Translations under genes and position numbers: made by a program
From: Actinomycetota bacterium
GTDB taxonomy: Bacteria > Actinomycetota > Actinomycetes > Nanopelagicales > Nanopelagicaceae
Length of the DNA: 64,000 nucleotides
Assembly: GCA_027728065.1 (NCBI GenBank)
Contig: JAQBVO010000003.1
Span: 26,410-90,409, forward strand
Direction of reading: 5' to 3'
Part shown: positions 56,226-64,000 of the stretch, piece by piece
How the letters are laid out: every line of letters starts with the position of its first letter
Position numbering within the stretch: the first letter of the stretch is position 1
Notes under the pieces: model-generated
The model's input: the letters and a program-made list of their open reading frames with translations, nothing else
Database searches by the model: none
Told to the model about the DNA's origin: nothing

Positions 56226-57620
56226 ATGATTACACAAGTTAATCACAAAGAAACTTATAGATCCGTTCCTTCAACATCAGTAGCAATTCCACCTGAAAGA
56301 ATCGCTGCCCTTCTAAAATCTGAGTGGGAGCTATTTACCAAGCAGACAGGCAAAAGCTTGGAAGAGAGTAAGCGCTCTTGCAAATCACTTCCACTTGGTG
56401 TGACCTCAAGCTTTCAGTACTGGGAGCCTTACCCGCTCTCTATCGTGAGCGCTAACGGTGCATGGATAACCGATGTGGATGGCCGTCAACTGTTAGATCT
56501 ATCGATGGGCTTTGGTGCGATGCTGGTAGGCCACCTCAATCCAACAGTTGTTACGCAGGTGCAGGGAGCACTAGAGACTGGAATGCTCTTTGTGACACCA
56601 TCGCCAATCTCTACCGATGGCGCAGAGCGCATCTGCCGCCGTTTTGTCATTGATCAGGTTCGATTTACCAACAGTGGAACCGAGTCGACTATGTATGCCG
56701 TTCGCACAGCGCGCGCTGCCACAGGTAAGGATGCAATTGCTAAAGTCGAAGGTGGTTATCACGGTAGCTACGATCCATTTGTAGTATCTGCTAAACCACC
56801 GATCGACAAGATTGGTGATCCAAACGATCCAACTGCCTATATCCCTCCAGCGATTATCCCTGGAGAGATCTATGTTGTTCCTTATAACGATGCCGATTCA
56901 TTAGAGCGTCTCTTCGAGAAAAGCGCGTCGAGAATCGCCTGCTTTATTGTTGAGCCAGTTATAGAAAACCTTGGAATCATTTTGCCAGATGAGGGATACC
57001 TCGAGCGAGTACGCGAACTCTGTGATCAATATGATGTCGTTCTAATCTTTGATGAGGTTAAGACAGGTTTAACTGCTGGCCACCAGGGCGCAGCACAGCG
57101 CCTGGGTGTTATTCCAGATCTCATCACACTTGCAAAGTCAATCGGTGGTGGAGTTACTGTGGCCGCTTTTGGTGGCAAGAAAAAATATATGGATTTTGTT
57201 ACCAACGGCAAGATGGCACACTTGGGCACTTTTAATGGAAATCCTTTAGCGATGGCAGGTGTGCGTGCCGTGGATGAGATCTGCACTAAAGAAGCTCTTG
57301 CTGGTGCTGAAGCTTTTAATCAACAAGCCCTCGATCGCATTAGTGAAATCATTAATGAATACCAACTACCAGCTCATACAGTGGGCTTTGGTGTAAAGGG
57401 CTGTATTACCTGGTCGACTACACCACTGCGAAATTATCGCGATTATAAAGCGAGTGATTTTGTGATGGCAGAGCTATCGTGGCTGTGGTCAATTAACCGT
57501 GGAATCATCACTCCTCCGGGATTAGATGAGCAGTGGTTGATTTCATTAGCCCACGGCCAAGCAGAGATTGATCTATTAGTAGAGGATTTCCGGGAGTTCG
57601 CTATAGCACTTCGAGCATAA
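56226..57620 (+). CDS. class III PLP-dependent aminotransferase (glutamate-1-semialdehyde aminomutase-like)
   Basis: RFTNSGTESTMYAVRTARAATGKDAIAKVEGGYHGSYD, FDEVKTG, LAKSIGGG. Confidence 0.9.
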   Translation: MITQVNHKETYRSVPSTSVAIPPERIAALLKSEWELFTKQTGKSLEESKRSCKSLPLGVTSSFQYWEPYPLSIVSANGAWITDVDGRQLLDLSMGFGAMLVGHLNPTVVTQVQGALETGMLFVTPSPISTDGAERICRRFVIDQVRFTNSGTESTMYAVRTARAATGKDAIAKVEGGYHGSYDPFVVSAKPPIDKIGDPNDPTAYIPPAIIPGEIYVVPYNDADSLERLFEKSASRIACFIVEPVIENLGIILPDEGYLERVRELCDQYDVVLIFDEVKTGLTAGHQGAAQRLGVIPDLITLAKSIGGGVTVAAFGGKKKYMDFVTNGKMAHLGTFNGNPLAMAGVRAVDEICTKEALAGAEAFNQQALDRISEIINEYQLPAHTVGFGVKGCITWSTTPLRNYRDYKASDFVMAELSWLWSINRGIITPPGLDEQWLISLAHGQAEIDLLVEDFREFAIALRA

Positions 57621-58182
57621 TTCGAACCGCTTTGACCATGTCATCTAAGGGCATCGTCGGTAACCCCGGAAACTCCCCTGCCTGCTCATCCATCAGTGGC
57701 ACATGGACAAAGCCGCTGCGCACATCTGAACCATGAAACTTGCTTTGAACCCGATAGAAGATGTGATTACACAAGAAGGCCCCTGCGCTTAATGAAACCG
57801 CCGCAGGAACTCCCTGTGCCTTAATCGCATTTACAATCTCTTTGATTGGCAGAGTTGACTCATATGCGACAGGGCCACCTGGCAGGATCTGCACATCGTC
57901 GCGAAGTACACCTTCATTATCTGCAATACGAGCTTCATCTAAATTGATTGCGATGCGCTCAGGGGTAATCTCTTTCCGACCCTCGGCTTGCCCCAAACAG
58001 ATAACTACATCCGGGGCCTGTTCATCAATTAAAGCCAATAGCACTTCGGCAGATTGCCTATAGGTAACGGGCAAGATCGCGGTAATGATGTTCTCACCGC
58101 TGATCTGCTTAACGATTTCACCTGATGAATTAAGAGTTGCCTTTCCAAAGGGTTCAAACCCTGTCAGCAGCACCTTGGTCAT
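57601..58182 (-). CDS. pcp: pyroglutamyl-peptidase I
   Basis: LLTGFEPFGKATLNSS, SLSAGAFLCNHIFYR motifs. Confidence 0.95.
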   Translation of the reverse strand: MTKVLLTGFEPFGKATLNSSGEIVKQISGENIITAILPVTYRQSAEVLLALIDEQAPDVVICLGQAEGRKEITPERIAINLDEARIADNEGVLRDDVQILPGGPVAYESTLPIKEIVNAIKAQGVPAAVSLSAGAFLCNHIFYRVQSKFHGSDVRSGFVHVPLMDEQAGEFPGLPTMPLDDMVKAVRIMLEVL

Positions 58183-58262
58183 AGCCTTAGCCTACTAAGA
58201 GAAGAAAAGCCCCCAGTGTGAAAAGCACCGAGAGCTTAACTTGTGCGCGCGAAGAGATTGAG

Positions 58263-58412
58263 TTAGTTAGTCTTGAGGTACTGCGCGGCATCTGCAAAGT
58301 CCTTGGCTTCTAACTTTGCGATGAGGTCAGCCTTTACCGCTTTCACGACATTATGTGTTCCGTTGCAATTCTTCTCTGGATCTGTCGTGTATCCGCAAAC
58401 GCATGCTCCCAT
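58263..58412 (-). CDS. 49-aa CDGSH-like Cys/His small protein (absent from ORF track)
   Basis: MGACVCGYTTDPEKNCNGTHNVVKAVKADLIAKLEAKDFADAAQYLKTN; RBS AAGGA upstream; CxC...P..CNGTH. Confidence 0.75.
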   Translation of the reverse strand: MGACVCGYTTDPEKNCNGTHNVVKAVKADLIAKLEAKDFADAAQYLKTN

Positions 58413-58473
58413 GGTGTTCCTTCTCTTCTCATAGTCATACGCCGGAAGCGCAGTAGGTGGGTCTCACCCTGGT

Positions 58474-58545
58474 GCGCGCGAAGGGATTTGAACCCCCAAC
58501 CTTCTGATCCGTAGTCAGATGCTCTATCCGTTGAGCTACGCGCGC
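58474..58545 (-). tRNA. tRNA-Arg(ACG)
   Basis: Minus strand GCGCGCGTAGCTCAACGGATAGAGCATCTGACTACGGATCAGA...; loop CTACGGA. Confidence 0.96.
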
Positions 58546-58672
58546 TTATGTAATTTTGTACAGCCTAGGAATACTACCTTCTTTTTGTTGGCTTCCAAAA
58601 CATCAAAGCGAGAATAAACCAAGCAGAGAGGGCGCCCGACCACTCGAGCGCCCTTGACTTACTGCTTATGTC

Positions 58673-60687
58673 TTAGCCTACTTTTTTGATGCGGCCATCT
58701 ACTACGGGTGTCTGCGTAACTTTTCCAGCGGCCATATCTGCCTTGAGCGCATCTACAAATATATCAAGTAACGCGCCTTTGACCTTGGACTCTGCAGGTG
58801 AGAAGACATTTGCATATCCATCCCCACCATAAATTAGGAAGTCAACAGTTGTAAGTGTGTACTGCTTATCATCTTTAGCAATAGCGGTTCCATCGTTCTT
58901 AGTAACCGTAACTATCCGGCTTCCAATTGCTTTAGATGCATCAAATGAGAACTTGAATCCTGAAATCTGTGGGAAACGTCCATCTCCTGGATAGCTACCA
59001 CCAACACCGTTTTCAAGTGCCTTCCAAAGATTTGCCCCAGTTATAACTGTCGTTGCGACCTGGTTACCAAATGGAAAGACGGTGAAAGCATCACCGAGAG
59101 TTACATCTAATGGACCAGCACCGGTGCGAACAATTGCTGTATTTGCAGGGAGATAAGTCTTTGCTGGGAATGTATCGCGAATACCGCCACCATTTTGAAT
59201 CGCAAAGTCAGTCTTATGCTTTACCCGCATCAAATCTGCCATGTAGTTACCCATTGGTGTCTCACCTGAGCGCTCTACCGCTGGTGATCCTCCACGTGGG
59301 AATACTCCTGAAACTTGACCGATTTTTACATCGAGTTTTGCGGTGAGTTGATCCTTATACTTTTTAACCATTGCAGCAGCTGTTGCATCCTGAGTTGTCA
59401 CAGTGCTAACAACGCCTGTATTTATATTGGCATTTGCAGCCTTTAATACATGCTGGATCGACTGGCCTACTACTTTGCTATTTTGTATACAGATTTGCGT
59501 GCGTGTGTACTCGACACCCGAGTTGCGAACCTGCCCAATAACAGTGGGTGCAACGCGTATGTTTCCTGGAATTACAGATGCAAATGTCTGGTGGCTATGA
59601 CCACCGTAGATTGCAGCCGCTCCTTTAATCTGTGAGGCCAGAGAGTTAAGTTGGCCTATTGCTACCCCATTGGCATTTTCTAACCAACCTTGATGAAGAA
59701 TCGCTATGACAATCTCTGCACCTGCTGCTTTAGCTTCAACGATAGCGGCATTAACCCCTTCAGCTCCTGGATTGATTGATATCGTCTTTTTCGCACCAGA
59801 TGCATCTTTGTAATCAAGGTTCCCTGGGAATACTTGTTCAATTGTCTCTGATGTATTTGCACCGACGACACCAACTCTAACCCCACCTCTATCAATGATT
59901 GCATATCGCTTGGCAGATTTTGAGCCAGATTTCAAAGCTGCCAAATCCTCTGGATTGTAGTTTGAAACTACCCACTGAAAATCAGATAGACCAATCATCT
60001 TATTAACGTGTTCTAAGTTTCTATCGTGCTCGTGGTTACCAAATACAGATACATCCAATTTTGTAAGATTTAATGTCTCAATAGTCGGAATCTCTTCAAA
60101 CTCTGTAGAAATCGGTGGCGCAGCGCCAATATTATCTCCTGCTGAAACTGCAATCGTTACTTTGTTAGCTAAACGATCTGCCGCCCAATTGCTAGTAAGT
60201 AGCGCTGCCCAAAGGAGCCACCGACTTCGATTGCGCCATGAAGATCGCTGTGTTGTAAGACTTGAACCGCTTTGTTACTAGATGAAGCCACAGTAGCAAG
60301 TTGTGCGGCGGTGTAACTCTTGCTAGATGCCGCTGGCTTTGAAAAACCATATGCGTTAACGGCTTGGACAACTGGTGTGCCTGCAGGTTGACCCGCAACA
60401 ACTGGCATCGTCACAATTGAGTTACGGTTTACAGGAACAAATATCGGGCATGAACCAGCACCTGCTGAAACAACATATCCAGTTACACCTGGATCAACAT
60501 CTGCGCCAGGAGTCCACTTCACAACAACGCCGCGAACGCCTAGGTAGGAGGTGACTTTAGTTGGAGGGTTCGGTAGCGAGTATGTCGCTGCCTGCGCTGT
60601 GGGTACTATTAATGAAACTAGTAGCGATGTAGCCAGAGCTAAAGAGCCCCAGCTAAAGATTTTTCTAGATGAGAGGGTTTTATTCAT
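58673..60687 (-). pseudogene. secreted UshA-like 5'-nucleotidase/metallophosphatase, split by a single-nucleotide frameshift near 60208
   Basis: ORF 60169-60687 carries signal peptide, FnIII-like region and VLQHSDLHGAIEVGGSFG; other frame continues AALLTSNWAADRLANKVTIAVSAGDNIGAAPPISTEFEEIPTIETLNLTKLDVSVFGNHEHD. Confidence 0.88.
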
Positions 60688-60868
60688 GACCGCATCCTAA
60701 TGATGCTCAGACTTCACTTCACCTACTTTTTAAGTAACAAAAAAGTTACGTTAAAGTAAATGTAGCCATAACCCTCAAGTGTGGGTTTAACCAACAACCC
60801 GAGCGCCTCCGTGTTAATCTACTTGTTGTTGGGTCGTTACTACATCCAAGGAGTTACTGCAGGATCGG

Positions 60869-62146
60869 TTAAATAACACCACCGAGCTTTAGTAAGTTTT
60901 CCTTCACAACCTCTTTAACCCGAGGTTTACCCTTTGGCTCACCAGCCAAAACCTCAGCCTCATTGATCCTCTGCCAATCTTCTTGAGTTACAACAATTTG
61001 ATGGGTCAATAATTCAGTGATATCTCCAGCACTTTTTGGAGTTGTTAGATCTGACAGTAATAACTCAACAACTGCGGCGGCATCTGATTTATTAGTTCCA
61101 ATTACCCCTGATGGTCCACGCTTTGCCCAGCCCACAACATAAAGATTGTCAGCGACTCGACCATCTTTATTAATTACTTTTCCGTTCTCATAAGGAACGC
61201 CATCTATAGCAACAGCTTGATAGCCGATTGCAGTAATAACAAGACCACACTTAATAGTCACATCGCCTTTGGGAGTTGAATAGAGAACGCCTTCTACCCG
61301 ATTGGTTCCAAGGATTTCTTTAGGTGTGTGTTGAAATAAGAACTCCATCGTTCGATCATGCTCGCCCAATGATGTTTGTGCGATTAATTGCATCGCATCA
61401 AAATTACTCTTTACATCCTTTTTGGGTTCATCACCTGCACGAGCAATGGCTTCTGCAATATCTGCTTGATGCATAATGACATTGGTGTGTTCCAATTTTG
61501 GAAGCTCACGCAGCTCTGGAGATGTAAAGGCGGCATGCTCCGCTCCGCGGCGAGCACTCATATAGACATGGCGCACCTGGCTCTTTTTGAAAGCCTCGAT
61601 TGCGTGATCGGCCGTATCTGTTACATCAAGTTCTGTTGGATCAAGTGCCAACATTCTCGCCACATCCATTGCGACATTTCCCGCGCCAATGACAATTGCT
61701 GTATCAGTATCTAGTGGAACATCTATCTCCACATAATCTGGATGGCCGTTGTACCACGGTACAAAATCGGCGGCCGAGATTGATCCAGGGAGATTCTCAC
61801 CTGGAATACCTAGAGTTTTACCAAGGGATGATCCAGTTGCAATAACGATGGCGTCATATCTGCTCTTCAAATCCTCTAACGAGATACCGCTACCAAGTTC
61901 AATGTTGCCAAAGAGGCGAAAGTTTGGCTCTGCTGCAATCTTTTCAAAGACCTTAGATACGGTTTTAATCTTTGGATGATCCGGGGCGACACCGCTGCGC
62001 ACTAATCCCCACGGGGTAGGGAGTCGTTCAATCATGTCGATTGAAAATGATCGCTCTGCATTGGCAAGATTTTGTAGCGCTTGAGCCGCAAAGTAACCAG
62101 CAGGACCTGCACCGATGATCGCTACTTTGTACTGCAGCATCATCAC
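60869..62146 (-). CDS. FprA-like ferredoxin/NADPH oxidoreductase (FAD-dependent)
   Basis: GAGPAGYFAAQAL, PTPWGLVRSGVAPDHPKIK, GAGNVAMDVARML, GWAKRGPSGVIGTNKSDA. Confidence 0.95.
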   Translation of the reverse strand: MMMLQYKVAIIGAGPAGYFAAQALQNLANAERSFSIDMIERLPTPWGLVRSGVAPDHPKIKTVSKVFEKIAAEPNFRLFGNIELGSGISLEDLKSRYDAIVIATGSSLGKTLGIPGENLPGSISAADFVPWYNGHPDYVEIDVPLDTDTAIVIGAGNVAMDVARMLALDPTELDVTDTADHAIEAFKKSQVRHVYMSARRGAEHAAFTSPELRELPKLEHTNVIMHQADIAEAIARAGDEPKKDVKSNFDAMQLIAQTSLGEHDRTMEFLFQHTPKEILGTNRVEGVLYSTPKGDVTIKCGLVITAIGYQAVAIDGVPYENGKVINKDGRVADNLYVVGWAKRGPSGVIGTNKSDAAAVVELLLSDLTTPKSAGDITELLTHQIVVTQEDWQRINEAEVLAGEPKGKPRVKEVVKENLLKLGGVI

Positions 62147-62166
62147 CCCTTAGAAGTACTTACGTG

Positions 62167-62255
62167 CGGAGACGGAGAGATTTGAACTCTCGAAGGTATT
62201 TCTACCTTACCTCGTTAGCAGTGAGGCGCACTCGACCGGGCTATGCGACGTCTCC
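62167..62255 (-). tRNA. tRNA-Ser(GCT)
   Basis: Minus strand GGAGACG...CGTCTCC acceptor, long variable arm, loop CTGCTAA. Confidence 0.95.
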
Positions 62256-62322
62256 TTGTACAGGTGTGAGTTTAGCGCGTGCAGGTGTGGCTACCAATTC
62301 TCAACGCTTGTAGGCTTAGACA

Positions 62323-63765
62323 ATGGAGTCAACAAAGAAGCCCGCTGAAAGTCGCCGTATTTACGACGTACCGCCATCAGATACCTATGTCGAATTCATG
62401 ACAACTGGCTGGGCGCCAACACCTTTGACTGGTATTACTCAGGATGCCGTTATCCCTTACTGCTTTGCACGCCGGAAGAAACTATCTCAGGCCTTTATCG
62501 GCCAGAGAGTTATCCTGCCGAGTGGAAACTCCAAAGTGCGCAGCAACGACACCGATTACCGATTCCGCCCGCATAGCGCCTTTGTTTACTACACCGGTGT
62601 GCAGGGCGAAGAAATTACATCCGACGCTGTTTTAGTAATGGAGCCTAAAGGTAAGCACCATGACTCTATTTTGTACATACAGCCGCGCTCTACCCGTGAT
62701 ACAAGTGCTTTCTATAATGATCGCAAATACGGCGAACTCTGGGTTGGCCGTCGCTATACAACCGATGAGGCTTCAGAGCGTTTTGGTATTGAGGTTTGCA
62801 AAGTCGATGATCTTAAATCACTTCTGAAAGATGGGACACCGACCGTTGCGTTAACGGGCCTTGACTCTTTGGTCGATTCGGTTATCAAAAAGAATCCACG
62901 AGGGGCAGAGTTAGAGAATTTTGTATCCGTTGCACGTCTTATTAAAGATGAGTATGAGATGGATCAGATGCAACAGGCAGTTGATGTCACTCACCGCGCA
63001 TTCAATGATGTTATTCGCGCGTTGCCCGCTGCGATTGCCACACCCCGTGGTGAGCGCGTAGTAGAAGCGGCATTTTTTGGTCGTGCCCGTATTGAAGGTA
63101 ACGAACTTGGTTATGACACTATCTCGGCCGCTGGCTCACATGCATGTGTGTTGCACTGGGCACGAAACGATGGTGATGTAAACAAGGGTGATCTTTTATT
63201 ACTCGATGCCGGTGTTGAACTCGACTCTTTCTATACCGCCGATATCACTCGCACACTGCCGATCAGTGGGAAGTTCTCGCCCGCTCAGCGCTCTCTATAT
63301 ATGCTTGTCTATGAAGCACAAAAGGCTGGCTTTGCAGCAATCGCTCCAGGGGTGCCTTTCCTTGAGATTAATAGAGCCTGCCATATGGTTTTAGCGCAGG
63401 GTCTATTTGATATGGGCGTATTAACAATGAGCGCCGAAGAGTCTATGCGTCCTGAGATTGGCCTTCATAAGCGTTGGACGCTGCACGGTGTCAGCCATAT
63501 GTTAGGCCTTGATGTTCATGACTGCGCCCAAGCCCGTAAAGATCAATACACCGATGCAGTGTTAGAGGCGGGAATGATTTTAACTGTTGAGCCAGGTTTA
63601 TATATCCAACCCGATGATGAGTTATTTGCACCTGAATATCGCGGTATTGGAATCCGTATTGAAGATGATGTTCTAGTAACCGAAACTGGCTATCTTAATT
63701 TAAGTGAGAAAATGCCGCGTCACCCAGATGAAATTGAAGCTTGGATGGCTAACTTACTTAATTAA
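62323..63765 (+). CDS. pepP: Xaa-Pro aminopeptidase (aminopeptidase P family)
   Basis: M24 metallopeptidase: LLLDAGVELDSFYTADITRTLPISGKFSPAQ, HGVSHMLGLDVHD, LTVEPGLYI, GIGIRIEDDVLVT. Confidence 0.95.
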   Translation: MESTKKPAESRRIYDVPPSDTYVEFMTTGWAPTPLTGITQDAVIPYCFARRKKLSQAFIGQRVILPSGNSKVRSNDTDYRFRPHSAFVYYTGVQGEEITSDAVLVMEPKGKHHDSILYIQPRSTRDTSAFYNDRKYGELWVGRRYTTDEASERFGIEVCKVDDLKSLLKDGTPTVALTGLDSLVDSVIKKNPRGAELENFVSVARLIKDEYEMDQMQQAVDVTHRAFNDVIRALPAAIATPRGERVVEAAFFGRARIEGNELGYDTISAAGSHACVLHWARNDGDVNKGDLLLLDAGVELDSFYTADITRTLPISGKFSPAQRSLYMLVYEAQKAGFAAIAPGVPFLEINRACHMVLAQGLFDMGVLTMSAEESMRPEIGLHKRWTLHGVSHMLGLDVHDCAQARKDQYTDAVLEAGMILTVEPGLYIQPDDELFAPEYRGIGIRIEDDVLVTETGYLNLSEKMPRHPDEIEAWMANLLN

Positions 63766-64000
63766 CCAATAATCTTTTCAGGACCAACTAGTATGCGACG
63801 GCAAGAGTCGTTTCCTGGATCAGATGCTACAACTGTTACTACCCCATTGCTTGTTGTCATAGTTACGGTAGCACCAGAAATATCGGAGACTTTCTTGTTC
63901 AGACAGAGATTCATTACTGAAATATCAGATTCGGTAGCACCCTTTACTGTCCAAGTGAGGACTTCGTTTGGTGACTTGCCGGCGGGTGGTAGACCGCCAG
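63762..64000 (-). CDS. uncharacterised protein, C-terminal part only (runs off window end)
   Basis: Open minus-strand frame: SPNEVLTWTVKGATESDISVMNLCLNKKVSDISGATVTMTTSNGVVTVVASDPGNDSCRRILVGPEKIIG*. Confidence 0.6.
   Translation of the reverse strand, partial: GGLPPAGKSPNEVLTWTVKGATESDISVMNLCLNKKVSDISGATVTMTTSNGVVTVVASDPGNDSCRRILVGPEKIIG

Noticed and set aside
60200-60215. Programmed -1 ribosomal frameshift at TTTGGGC in the UshA-like gene
   Set aside because: The heptamer is not in the X_XXY_YYZ phase relative to the zero frame (TTT|GGG|CAG), and a one-base deletion in the G run is simpler.
60791-60832. CCAACAAC...GTTGTTGG inverted repeat as a riboswitch or terminator
   Set aside because: Long 26-nt loop, no U-tract and no recognisable conserved core; could be chance.

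Overview
This 64 kb window is chromosomal sequence from a moderate-GC, compact actinobacterium. Gene content and order (folK-folB-folP-folE-ftsH-hpt-tilS; purA-purD-purB next to purM-DUF3073-bldC) suggest a streamlined freshwater acI / Nanopelagicales-type organism; that placement is inference. Most of the window is tightly packed housekeeping and metabolic genes with stop/start overlaps, plus 4 tRNAs and the small SRP RNA. I saw no CRISPR array, IS element, prophage or recognisable defence island. The most notable observations are: (1) a truncated purC N-terminus joined to a truncated purM C-terminus at 21465-21471, as if purC(3')-...-purM(5') had been deleted at a CTGGGTG microhomology; (2) two further disrupted genes, a beta-propeller gene with an in-frame TAA and a UshA-like 5'-nucleotidase with a 1-nt frameshift; (3) a TGCAA-N5-TTGCA palindrome matching the published Nur (nickel Fur) box pattern just upstream of a NiCoT nickel/cobalt transporter; (4) a two-hairpin leader before a DEAD-box helicase; (5) four small genes missing from the ORF track: a 34-aa hydrophobic peptide with its own RBS and terminator, a 49-aa CDGSH-like Cys/His protein flanked by a tRNA-Arg 3'-end duplication, DUF3073 and DUF4177; (6) an APC permease fused to a C-terminal OB-fold-like domain; (7) a promoter-overlapping 16-bp palindrome before a class III aminotransferase. 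I found no convincing multi-gene novel system. All family calls come from reading the sequence, not from database searches.
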